Below, piece after piece: positions 17,982-24,556 of a DNA stretch of 64,000 nt. The notes under the pieces were generated by a model. It made no database searches. It was not told where the DNA came from and saw only the letters and a program-made list of their open reading frames with translations. The position numbers were made by a program, and so were the translations under genes. The first letter of the stretch is position 1. Each line of letters begins with the position of its first letter. Source of the DNA: a virus; IMG/VR virus record IMGVR_UViG_3300035070_002626, positions 1 through 64,000 of that record; one strand, 5' to 3'.

Positions 17982-19073
17982 CTAGCGCTCTTGGCTAGCT
18001 AGAATGTATTTGCCATACCGCTGATGGAACTCGTCGAAGTTCTTTAGCTTGGTTGGCTGGAACGGCAGATTGTATGTAGTAAGTGCAATTCGAGCACCCA
18101 TAACGACCAATTCAGTTTCAAAATTGTCCATGGCGTAGCGGAAGAAGTTGTCGCTCATCTTGTGAAACTCTGCATCTTTAACTTCGCCTAATGCTTGCTT
18201 GAGTTCGTAGCACATGGAGATAACCAGGCTATACATAGCCGATACTTCTTTAACTTCGAGTGTTTTAACTTTGCCACTCAACACATCTTCTGGATTGGGG
18301 AGCTTGCCTGCGATGCGTCGATGCGCCATAAACTTAACAGCGAGACCTTCACCAATGGAACCAGCAATCAAATCGGTCATTGTTACATCATCTACATCTT
18401 CGCTTAACAGCTCACTAACAAAGCTCCAGCTGCGGGGCGTAGCAAAACTACGGCTCACACTTTTAGCATCAAAGTCATACAAGTCTTGTTTAGCAAAGCT
18501 CAAATAACCAACTACATCTTCGTGGATGTCATTGTTAACAGCCCAATCCATCCAAGCTTCAAAGTCTGCCCGCATTTCGATGTGGATAAAGCGGTTAGCA
18601 AGCGGAGTAGGCATACGATACGTAACACCTTTGTCGCTTTCTCTATTGCCTGCTGCAATAATAACAACATTGTCGGGTAATTTATACTTGCCAATGCGCC
18701 GATTGAGAATCAACTGGTATGCTGCGGCTTGTACGCTAGGCGCTGCTGAGTTCATTTCGTCTAAGAACAATCCAACAACAGGATATTGTGCAGCAACTTC
18801 TTCGGTGGGAAGATCAATCGGTGGAGCCCAATCCATCAATCCCAAATCTTTGTTGAAAAATGGCATACCACGCAAATCAGTTGGGTCCATTTGTCCCAAA
18901 CGTAGATCGTACACAACACCATCCATATTTTCAACAATGTTGGTAACCACGTCCGATTTACCGATGCCTGGAGGTCCCCAAAGGAACACTGGGCGTTTTA
19001 CTTTAAATGCAACTTTGATTGCGCTAGCAGCGCCTTTAGCAGTTACGGTGCGATATTCAATTGCGTTTGACAT
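17982..19073 (-). CDS. MoxR-type AAA+ ATPase
   Basis: A 363-residue AAA+ protein. Walker A is LWGPPGIGKSDVV (residues 31-43), and Walker B is VGLFLDEMNSAAP (about 100-112), followed by the NRRIGKYKLPDNVVIIAAGNRE sensor 1 strand with its Asn and the YRMPTPLANRFIH arginine-finger region. MoxR ATPases act with VWA partners as chaperones that assemble or remodel complexes. The VWA/HEVLH protein at 13676-14923 is the obvious partner, separated by four genes. AGGA lies about 10 nt before ATG 19073, and its own promoter is at 19111-19139. Confidence 0.9.
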   Translation of the reverse strand: MSNAIEYRTVTAKGAASAIKVAFKVKRPVFLWGPPGIGKSDVVTNIVENMDGVVYDLRLGQMDPTDLRGMPFFNKDLGLMDWAPPIDLPTEEVAAQYPVVGLFLDEMNSAAPSVQAAAYQLILNRRIGKYKLPDNVVIIAAGNRESDKGVTYRMPTPLANRFIHIEMRADFEAWMDWAVNNDIHEDVVGYLSFAKQDLYDFDAKSVSRSFATPRSWSFVSELLSEDVDDVTMTDLIAGSIGEGLAVKFMAHRRIAGKLPNPEDVLSGKVKTLEVKEVSAMYSLVISMCYELKQALGEVKDAEFHKMSDNFFRYAMDNFETELVVMGARIALTTYNLPFQPTKLKNFDEFHQRYGKYILASQER

Positions 19074-19110
19074 GGGCTATTGTCCTTTGTTGTTTTCTAA
19101 CTGTATTACT

Positions 19111-19139
19111 ATATTACTACAAATGATATACACTGTCAA
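19111..19139 (-). promoter_or_regulatory. Sigma70-type promoter for the MoxR ATPase
   Basis: TTGACA (19139-19134), 17-nt spacer, TAATAT (19116-19111), about 40 bp before ATG 19073. The -35 carries the GG-TTGACA form common in this genome. Confidence 0.78.
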
Positions 19140-19145
19140 CCTTTT

Positions 19146-19571
19146 TTATGCTGCCTCTAAAACTGTAGCTGTGCAAACATATGGCTTGTTCCACTTGCCT
19201 ACATTGATGTCGGTGTAGTGGCTACGGCTAAAGTAGTCTGACTGAGAATCATCGTTGTTAAAATATTTGGGACCTTTCATAGCATCTACTAGCTCTACTA
19301 GAAAGTCACTTGCAGCACCGTATGTTTCTGGGTAGCAATCGTTTACTTGAAGGTAACCAGTGCACTCGTAATATGAGCGACCTGTGCGCTCAGCAAATTC
19401 CATGTTCTTTTTATTGGCTTCGCTGATAAAATCAATTGGGCCACTTTTAATATTAACGCAAATTGTGGAATGGTTGTAAACACTAATACTGGCTTTTACG
19501 TTGTATTTTTTCAATACCGCTTTAATAGCTGGAGCAAGTTCTTTTTTCATTTCTTGTGAAACATATGCCAT
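19146..19571 (-). CDS. Small phage protein resembling LPD29-type domains
   Basis: A 141-residue protein. ATG 19571 is chosen for its AGGAG eight bases upstream; the longer frame to 19634 would run through the promoter. The N-terminal half, with MKKELAPAIKAVLKKY then ASISVYNHSTICVNI, recalls the phage LPD29-like domain (a charged helix then a strand pair), but I hold this weakly. The second half has YFNNDDSQSDYFSRSHY and a WNKPYV strand. Function unknown. It is a single-gene unit with its own strong promoter at 19606-19634. Confidence 0.72.
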   Translation of the reverse strand: MAYVSQEMKKELAPAIKAVLKKYNVKASISVYNHSTICVNIKSGPIDFISEANKKNMEFAERTGRSYYECTGYLQVNDCYPETYGAASDFLVELVDAMKGPKYFNNDDSQSDYFSRSHYTDINVGKWNKPYVCTATVLEAA

Positions 19572-19605
19572 CTTGTAGTCTCCTGTTTGCCTAACTGTTA
19601 CATAC

Positions 19606-19634
19606 AGTATAGCCGAAACTAAAGAAAAGGTCAA
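19606..19634 (-). promoter_or_regulatory. Sigma70-type promoter
   Basis: TTGACC (19634-19629), 17-nt spacer, TATACT (19611-19606), 35 bp upstream of ATG 19571. Confidence 0.78.
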
Positions 19635-19650
19635 CCTCTAAATGCCATTT

Positions 19651-20844
19651 TTAGAAAATTAATTTTGCAAATTCAGGAAAAGTTTTTTGAAAGTTTTCTT
19701 TGCGAATTTGATCCAACGCCCCGTTTACTTCTAGAAATTTGTCCCATTCGGCAGGATCCCTAGGTTGTTGGATAACATTAGTCAAGTCTTGGAATTCTTC
19801 GTCTTGACTGAGTTTTTCTATCACGGCTGTCTTTACCGATTCAGGCATGTTTTTAATAAACAAGTATGCCGGCTCGACCAGCAAATTCCAGTACGGTGGC
19901 AATGGCAGAATATTCATGATAGCTGCTTTAATTTCGGGTAGATAGAAAATGTTTAATACACCTACAGTGCAGATACAATCAATGTAGTATTTTACATTAT
20001 GCTCTTCAAAATATTTTTTCCAATCTGCGATATTGTTCTTAACAACTTCGTATTTTAACCCATGACGTATGTATTCAAAATGATCAGCAATACCGTCGAT
20101 GCTTACACCAATTTCAACTTCTTGGAAATGTTTAATATTTGGTATTTTGTGCACAATGTTAACACTGCCATTGGTATTGATGTATAATACAATATGAGAT
20201 GAGTGTCCAGTCTTTACTAATTGTTCAAGAAGTTTGATTACTTTTTTATTATACATAGGCTCGCCGCCGAATAATTCAAGACGCTTTAACCCAGGAGCCA
20301 TGTTGAGTATTTCTTCGAGTTGATCATCTGACCAATTTGTTGCAGCCTGATTGGTTACATAGTATTCTTTCCCGGTAAGTTTTTTTAGTTTTACGCTATC
20401 GGCTATCCAGCGATTGCTATCACCTGGATGACACACTCTACATTTAGCATTGCATATGTTTCCATTCTTGATAGTCAACACCTCTGGGCCACTGAGATAG
20501 TCACCGCTGTTAACTCGGTTAATTAATTCGTCAGCATATGTCTCGGAATCAATAAAAGAGTATTCACTTGTTGAATTAACTGGATCAAACAATCGCTGCC
20601 GCAAGCTTTTTTTATTGTTTTCTTCTTCGTGCCAGCAGCGGTTGCACACAGGGCTTTTTTTATTGTTAATAAAGTCCTGGCGCAGTTGTTCAATTTCGCT
20701 GCTACGCCATTGCTCTAGTATGCTGTTGCCTGATGCTTTCCATGTTGTGCCACCAAGATACGGGCAAGGGGAAAAGCTAGTTGACGGATGTGTAGTGCAT
20801 TGTATAAACGGGGCTACACAAAAATTCTCCGTCAACTTTTTCAT
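19651..20844 (-). CDS. Twitch/SPASM-type radical SAM protein
   Basis: A 397-residue radical SAM protein. An N-terminal Cys-rich part (ENFCVAPFIQCTTHPS, CPYLGG, then SPVCNRCWHEE, residues about 8-90) resembles a twitch/SPASM auxiliary Fe-S domain. It lies before the core, which has CNAKCRVC (CxxxCxxC, about 145), ELFGGEPMYN (SAM-binding GGE) and EIGVSIDG. Start ATG 20844 has AAGG 9 nt upstream; the ATG at 20868 lies in the tRNA-Glu end and is rejected. Members often modify peptides or complex metabolites. The gene follows the tRNA cluster on the same strand. Substrate unknown. Confidence 0.87.
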   Translation of the reverse strand: MKKLTENFCVAPFIQCTTHPSTSFSPCPYLGGTTWKASGNSILEQWRSSEIEQLRQDFINNKKSPVCNRCWHEEENNKKSLRQRLFDPVNSTSEYSFIDSETYADELINRVNSGDYLSGPEVLTIKNGNICNAKCRVCHPGDSNRWIADSVKLKKLTGKEYYVTNQAATNWSDDQLEEILNMAPGLKRLELFGGEPMYNKKVIKLLEQLVKTGHSSHIVLYINTNGSVNIVHKIPNIKHFQEVEIGVSIDGIADHFEYIRHGLKYEVVKNNIADWKKYFEEHNVKYYIDCICTVGVLNIFYLPEIKAAIMNILPLPPYWNLLVEPAYLFIKNMPESVKTAVIEKLSQDEEFQDLTNVIQQPRDPAEWDKFLEVNGALDQIRKENFQKTFPEFAKLIF

Positions 20845-20862
20845 TATATCAACCTTGTATTT

Positions 20863-20937
20863 TGGCATCCCGTAGGGGAATCGAACCCCTCTTGACGGCT
20901 TGAAAAGCCGTAGTCCTAACCGATAGACGAACGGGAC
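20863..20937 (-). tRNA. tRNA-Glu (TTC)
   Basis: A full cloverleaf: acceptor GTCCCGT with ACGGGAT, anticodon stem ACGGC/GCCGT around TTTTCAA (anticodon TTC), T-arm AGGGGTTCGATTCCCCT, discriminator G and encoded CCA (20865-20863). First in sequence after the structured spacer. Confidence 0.95.
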
Positions 20938-20939
20938 AA

Positions 20940-21112
20940 ATTAGGGGTGTATGTGAGTACCGCTTCAAAATAATCCTCTAGAGGTTACTCCACGCTTCCC
21001 ACTAACGACATACACTTGCCGGCATACTTGCATCGACCCTTTTTTTGTGACTGCGACATCACTTCAATCATATGGGATTTGGTAACCCATACTAGTTAGG
21101 AGCAACCTAACG
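20940..21112 (-). ncRNA. Structured spacer inside the tRNA cluster (possible small RNA)
   Basis: The 173 bases between tRNA-Ser and tRNA-Glu hold no reading frame but several hairpins. GTGTATGT (21015-21008) pairs perfectly with ACATACAC (20954-20947), enclosing a CCTCTAGAGG palindrome. Near 21070-21112, TGGG...CCCA and GTTAGG...CCTAAC form two short hairpins, and a T7 run (A7 in the RNA) separates the two halves. I recognise no known RNA family. It may be a processed phage RNA or simply a folded tRNA spacer. Confidence 0.4.
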
Positions 21113-21116
21113 TGTC

Positions 21117-21204
21117 TGGCAGACAGTGTGGGATTCGAACCCACGGAACCTTTCGGTTCGGCGGATTAGTAATCCGCTGCCTTCGACCACTCGGCCAACT
21201 GTCC
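21117..21204 (-). tRNA. tRNA-Ser with rare anticodon ACT
   Basis: A class II tRNA: acceptor GGACAGT/ACTGTCT, D-stem GCC/GGC, anticodon stem GCGGA/TCCGC, long variable arm GAACC-GAAA-GGTTC, T-arm GTGGGTTCGAATCCCAC, discriminator G and encoded CCA. The anticodon loop TTACTAA gives ACT (codon AGU) where a normal tRNA-Ser for AGC/AGU has GCT. Identity as Ser is secure from the variable arm; A34 is unusual. Confidence 0.9.
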
Positions 21205-21212
21205 ATTTATTC

Positions 21213-21287
21213 TGGCTCCGACGGTAGGGGTCGAACCTACGACCAATTGATTAACAGTCAACTGCTCTACCACTGAGCTACGTCGGA
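21213..21287 (-). tRNA. tRNA-Asn (GTT)
   Basis: Acceptor TCCGACG/CGTCGGA, anticodon stem TTGA/TCAA around CTGTTAA (GTT), T-arm GTAGGTTCGACCCCTAC, discriminator G and encoded CCA (21215-21213). First tRNA after the promoter at 21301-21329. Confidence 0.95.
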
Positions 21288-21300
21288 ATAACTTAATACT

Positions 21301-21329
21301 AATATAGTGGCTCACGTACCAAATGTCAA
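21301..21329 (-). promoter_or_regulatory. Sigma70-type promoter for the tRNA-Asn/Ser/Glu cluster
   Basis: TTGACA (21329-21324), 17-nt spacer, TATATT (21306-21301), about 14 bp before the 5' end of tRNA-Asn. Confidence 0.8.
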
Positions 21330-21347
21330 CCTCTATATTGCTTTTTT

Positions 21348-21938
21348 TTACTCTAATTCTAACTTTTTTATAGTCGCCAGCGGCAAACTAACTGGATGCT
21401 CGAAGCAACGTTTGGGAAATTCTTCTGGCAACGTTTCGATTAAGAAAGGAGTTTCTGCTGGTGACTGTCCCATTGGGCAACTACACTTTGCTAAGCCGTT
21501 CTTACCAATTTCGCAGTTCCAGCTAAAGCAATTGCTTGCATTGTAACCTTGCTTTAACTCACTTGGGCATTCTTGAATACTGGCTCGCATGTCTTTTTTG
21601 TTGTGAGAAAAATCATTTTGTTGGCGAGGATATTCGAAACGTGGCCAAAATGTGCTCCACACATGATTTTCATCTGTGGGTTCACATGAACCTTGCATGT
21701 TGCCTGCATTAACATCTGCTATGTTATTGCCTTTGAGAATTGGGCACGAGCATTCAACTTCCGGATATTCAACACCTTGACTGTTGGTAATTGTGCCGCC
21801 AGTTGGCACACATGCGCTAGCAGCACACAATGCAAACTGTCCATTACAAATAGTTAATCCGTCTGTGTCCTGTGCAAATGCAGGACTGGTTACAAATACA
21901 ATTGCAACAACTTGCAATAGCTTTTTAAAGAAATTCAT
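21348..21938 (-). CDS. Secreted Cys-rich protein, unknown
   Basis: A 196-residue exported protein. Residues 1-22 form a signal peptide (FFKKLLQVVAIVFVTSPAFA, cleaved before QD). The mature part has 12 cysteines in pairs (ECSCP, CSCP, CFSWNC), suggesting six disulfides formed in the periplasm. No enzyme motif is visible. An exported disulfide-rich protein is unusual for a phage and might act on the envelope or exclude other phages. The gene is between rpoZ and the tRNA cluster promoter. Confidence 0.75.
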   Translation of the reverse strand: MNFFKKLLQVVAIVFVTSPAFAQDTDGLTICNGQFALCAASACVPTGGTITNSQGVEYPEVECSCPILKGNNIADVNAGNMQGSCEPTDENHVWSTFWPRFEYPRQQNDFSHNKKDMRASIQECPSELKQGYNASNCFSWNCEIGKNGLAKCSCPMGQSPAETPFLIETLPEEFPKRCFEHPVSLPLATIKKLELE

Positions 21939-21961
21939 TGTCAGTCTCCATGTTCTAATTA

Positions 21962-22219
21962 TTACACATAATTAGCCAGGTTATCTTCTTCTTCGTCTTT
22001 TTCTTCTTGATGCCTAGTGATGATTTCTTCCATTAGTTCACGACCAACCAACCCTTGTTCAATTTCGCGAAGTGCTGTCATAGCTTTGTTGCCCGGCTTG
22101 GTAATAAGTGGAGGGTCGCCGCGACCAATTTGCCGTGCACGTTCTACTGCAATCACAATGAGATCATATGGCGATCCACCAACGTTTTTGCGGCCTTTAT
22201 TGTTACTGATTCGAGCCAT
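21962..22219 (-). CDS. rpoZ: RNA polymerase omega subunit homologue
   Basis: An 85-residue RpoZ-like protein. It begins MARIS, continues with GGSPYDLIVIAVERARQI (matching the omega FDLVLVAARRARQ helix) and has KAMTALREIEQGLV, the omega TVIALREIEEGLI block. Omega binds the beta-prime subunit and stabilises RNA polymerase. A phage copy could replace or alter host omega. Shine-Dalgarno AGGAG lies 7 nt before ATG 22219. The gene has an excellent sigma70 promoter (22301-22329) and a 9-bp leader hairpin, so host polymerase should read it strongly. Confidence 0.88.
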   Translation of the reverse strand: MARISNNKGRKNVGGSPYDLIVIAVERARQIGRGDPPLITKPGNKAMTALREIEQGLVGRELMEEIITRHQEEKDEEEDNLANYV

Positions 22220-22251
22220 GGTATTCTCCTAATTATATGTCGTTACTAACT

Positions 22252-22286
22252 GCATACACAATCTAGAATCTCCAGACTGTGTATGC
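22252..22286 (-). promoter_or_regulatory. Leader hairpin upstream of rpoZ
   Basis: GCATACACA (22286-22278) pairs perfectly with TGTGTATGC (22260-22252) across a 17-nt loop. It lies in the transcribed leader between the promoter at 22301-22329 and the ribosome site. Possible mRNA stability or feedback element. Confidence 0.55.
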
Positions 22287-22300
22287 TTGTTTATAGTATT

Positions 22301-22329
22301 AGTATATAGGTTAGTAAATAATATGTCAA
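22301..22329 (-). promoter_or_regulatory. Consensus sigma70 promoter for rpoZ
   Basis: TTGACA (22329-22324), exact 17-nt spacer, TATACT (22306-22301). Among the best promoter matches in the window. Confidence 0.85.
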
Positions 22330-22357
22330 CCATTATTGTTGACATTAGCGCAAATAA

Positions 22358-22627
22358 TTAGGCTGCGTCTTTGCCTTTTCCGCCAGATACAGTGCGTAGA
22401 TTGCTGCTTACAAAGCTGTACAGCTCGTTGGCTTTTTCAACAATCTCTTCTGGCTGATACATTTTAGGTGTGAAATCAGCCCAAAATTCGGCAATATCTT
22501 TGCCTTGCTCTTTCCATACGTCAAGTGCTTGTTTTGTAAAAGACTCTTGCATTTCAACTTGTTTGTCCAGCATGTCTTTTGCCATCTTTAGTGTTTCAAG
22601 GCGGATTTCAAATGGGTTCTTATTCAT
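22358..22627 (-). CDS. Helical small protein, phasin-like appearance
   Basis: An 89-residue, mostly alpha-helical protein (NPFEIRLETLKMAKDML, QESFTKQALDVWKEQGKDI, then EEIVEKANELYSFVSSNL). Heptad-like spacing suggests a coiled coil or helical hairpin, which is superficially phasin-like. No motif gives a function. The start overlaps the upstream hydrolase stop by 4 bp (ATGA), so the two are co-translated. Confidence 0.7.
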   Translation of the reverse strand: MNKNPFEIRLETLKMAKDMLDKQVEMQESFTKQALDVWKEQGKDIAEFWADFTPKMYQPEEIVEKANELYSFVSSNLRTVSGGKGKDAA

Positions 22628-23214
22628 GATATTTTTTCCTTTGTGTGTGTCATGTGTGTTTTAATATAGTCTACTACTCGTTGTGATTGCACAATTTCGT
22701 AGTGATTGCGGTCCACTGTTGCGTATTCTACATCATCCCTGCATGTCATACTGGAACGAGTAACCACACCGTCATTTTCCCCAACCAACCATGGTACATC
22801 TCCTACAGTGGTAACAATCTGCATCCATGGTATGTCGATATTTATCCCCTTGCTTGTTGAGATAAATTTACTTCTTGATGTTATATCTTTGAACAACTGA
22901 TAATGCGGAACAAACAATGTGCTCCATGCAGCTATTTCACTGCCATTAAATGGTGTTGCCAAACTTATAGCACCTACACTGTTTGGTATACAATTTTGCA
23001 AATGCACTCCGTATATACCTCCCAAACTGTGTGTTATATAATACACTGGTTTGTTAATGTTTGTCAACCTATTAATCATACGATCTAGATTATTTTCTGC
23101 ACTATCTTCCTTGTCATAATCAAGATATATTGGATCCATTGCTTGAATGCTTTGCTGTATATAAGCAAAACTTCGATTGCTTGCAGTTGCGCCGTGTATG
23201 TAAACTATTTGCAT
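22624..23214 (-). CDS. Alpha/beta-hydrolase (lipase-like)
   Basis: A 196-residue alpha/beta hydrolase. The oxyanion strand IVYIHGATASNRSF opens the protein. THSLGGIYGV (about 62-71) holds the nucleophile Ser in the G/T-H-S-x-G elbow. The acid is probably in VGENDGVVTRSS, and VDRNHYEIVQ carries the catalytic His. It resembles PGAP1- or triacylglycerol-lipase-like short hydrolases. Possible substrates are lipids or acylated surface molecules. No signal peptide, so it acts in the cytoplasm or is released on lysis. Coupled to the helical 89-aa gene. Confidence 0.83.
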   Translation of the reverse strand: MQIVYIHGATASNRSFAYIQQSIQAMDPIYLDYDKEDSAENNLDRMINRLTNINKPVYYITHSLGGIYGVHLQNCIPNSVGAISLATPFNGSEIAAWSTLFVPHYQLFKDITSRSKFISTSKGINIDIPWMQIVTTVGDVPWLVGENDGVVTRSSMTCRDDVEYATVDRNHYEIVQSQRVVDYIKTHMTHTKEKIS

Positions 23215-23234
23215 CTAATATTTAGCCAGTAATA

Positions 23235-23256
23235 AAGGGGCGCCGAAACGCCCCTT
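23235..23256. terminator. Intrinsic terminator-like hairpin after the porin gene
   Basis: AAGGGGCG-loop CCGAAA-CGCCCCTT (plus strand), a perfect 8-bp GC-rich stem 30 bp past the porin stop. The minus transcript continues UAUUACU, a weak U tract, so it may mainly stabilise the mRNA 3' end. Confidence 0.7.
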
Positions 23257-23285
23257 GGTGCCGTTGTTTTTATATTTTTAAATTC

Positions 23286-24089
23286 TTAGAATTTAAAGGA
23301 TAGGCTTACTTTTGGTGTTAGGTCTTCAGTGTTAAGGTCATAGTTGATGCCCGATGTTAATTCAGCACCTGCGAAACCCATTACATGCTCGCCGCCAATG
23401 TTTTGACTCATGTCATCTTCGTCACCGTTGATGTATGCTGTGAGACCATTATCAGCATTTACCGTACCCTCGTATGCCCAATGATTTGCATCATTGTCAT
23501 ATGTGAGTAGACTACCCAATTCTAGTGATCCTGCATTAATTCCGGAAAGTTCACCGCCCCATACATAGTTTTTACTTGTACGGTTATAATCTACACTTGC
23601 TGTTACGTCTGCAATACCTGCATCCATTGTGTATGCACCTTGTAGGTTGCTTACTTCTGCAATGTCTGTTGTGTAGCTGGAAAGACCAATTGCTACACTT
23701 GCTGCACCTGATGTTACCATTAGTGACTCGGTCATTGCTGGTTTTGTTAGTGTACCAGTAGCACCTGCAGCCGCTGTTGTTTCTGGCATTAGGTTGTTGT
23801 TGTCACCAAATGCTAGGTCGAGACCGTTTACTGTAGTTCCTACAGTCCATGTGTCTAATGTCAATGAATTGCCGTCTGTTGCTTTAAAGTCTAGGTCAAC
23901 AGTTGCAACATCGCCTGCATCAATGTCTAGTTCAACACCCATTGTGCCTTTGTATTTGTTGCTTCCGTTTTCAGCAAAGTCAAGATTTATTGCACCTGAC
24001 AATACTGGAGCAACCGGAGTTGCTGTGTCTTCTGCTAGTGCAGATGTAGCAATCATTGCAGCTACCGTTGCTAGTACGAATGTACGCAT
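23286..24089 (-). CDS. Outer-membrane beta-barrel (porin-like) protein
   Basis: A 267-residue protein with a signal peptide (RTFVLATVAAMIATSALA, cut before ED). It has alternating amphipathic strands and Gly/Asp/Asn-rich turns throughout, and ends VSLSFKF with a terminal Phe, the BAM recognition signal of outer-membrane barrels. No cysteines. ATG 24089 is chosen for its GAGGAAA site; the ATG at 24104 would lengthen the signal peptide. It resembles small alphaproteobacterial porins and is likely inserted in the host outer membrane. A phage-encoded porin could change nutrient uptake or block receptors. A leader hairpin and a 3' hairpin flank it. Confidence 0.82.
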   Translation of the reverse strand: MRTFVLATVAAMIATSALAEDTATPVAPVLSGAINLDFAENGSNKYKGTMGVELDIDAGDVATVDLDFKATDGNSLTLDTWTVGTTVNGLDLAFGDNNNLMPETTAAAGATGTLTKPAMTESLMVTSGAASVAIGLSSYTTDIAEVSNLQGAYTMDAGIADVTASVDYNRTSKNYVWGGELSGINAGSLELGSLLTYDNDANHWAYEGTVNADNGLTAYINGDEDDMSQNIGGEHVMGFAGAELTSGINYDLNTEDLTPKVSLSFKF

Positions 24090-24101
24090 TTTAAATTTCC
24101 T

Positions 24102-24158
24102 CATAATTAATGATTTTCTCGTGAGCAGGATTCTCTTTTGCTCAACGTATTAATTATG
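24102..24158 (-). promoter_or_regulatory. Long leader stem-loop abutting the porin ribosome site
   Basis: CATAATTAAT (24158-24149) pairs perfectly with ATTAATTATG (24111-24102), with an inner GAGCA/TGCTC stem. The 3' strand touches the GAGG ribosome site, so folding could affect porin translation. Confidence 0.5.
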
Positions 24159-24172
24159 TAGACCTAACCTGT

Positions 24173-24197
24173 AAAAATGCAAAATCCAGCGATTTTG
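24173..24197 (-). terminator. Probable terminator of the tmRNA transcript
   Basis: CAAAATC-GCTG-GATTTTG (24197-24180) forms a perfect 7-bp stem with a tetraloop, followed by CATTTTT. The stem is AT-rich, so strength is uncertain. Confidence 0.55.
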
Positions 24198-24521
24198 TAA
24201 TAAGATAAAATGAGAATGTCACATTGCTGCAACACTCTCTTGATCGTTCTGTTGCTAGGTGATCCACCCCGGGAGCCTAACTAGGCTGCCATTGCCATTT
24301 CTGGCGCTCTATTTGCGTTTGCATTTAGAAAGTTTGTTCGCGGTAACGGCGCTTACATCCCGGTAACTCCACTCTGCTATCTCGTCAGTCGATCCTAGTT
24401 CTGCCCCATCATAATTACTCTACGCCGTAAATTTGTAGTTTTTACGCTACAAAGTAATTATGGTGGAGCAGCGCGGTACTGCCCCGCGGTCCTGTCCGTA
24501 TTCACATCACTTCAACGTTAC
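24198..24521 (-). ncRNA. ssrA: Circularly permuted two-piece tmRNA
   Basis: Reading the minus strand, the acceptor piece comes first: T-arm CGCGG-GGCAGTA-CCGCG, then CTGCTCC-A-CCA (CCA at 24463-24461). A 53-nt intervening segment follows (24460-24408) with a TAATTACT/AGTAATTA stem. The coding piece then starts GGGGCAG (24407), which pairs with CTGCTCC (one G-U), and continues AACTAGGATCGAC, the tmRNA D-loop hallmark. The tag frame is 24322-24281: A-N-A-N-R-A-P-E-M-A-M-A-A-stop, ending in a ClpXP-type degron. This is the alphaproteobacterial permuted layout. It would rescue stalled ribosomes and tag products. Outer ends are estimated from the promoter and terminator. Confidence 0.9.
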
Positions 24522-24527
24522 AATCTA

Positions 24528-24556
24528 TTTATACACTAGTATTAGTTGTTTGTCAA
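24528..24556 (-). promoter_or_regulatory. Sigma70-type promoter for the tmRNA
   Basis: TTGACA (24556-24551), 17-nt spacer, TATAAA (24533-24528). It predicts a start near 24521. The -10 also reads TATAAATAG, close to the T4-type late promoter, so it may serve both phases. Confidence 0.78.

Noticed and set aside
18526-19218. 230-aa plus-strand frame
   Set aside because: Lies antisense to the MoxR ATPase, has no recognisable motif, and crosses its promoter.
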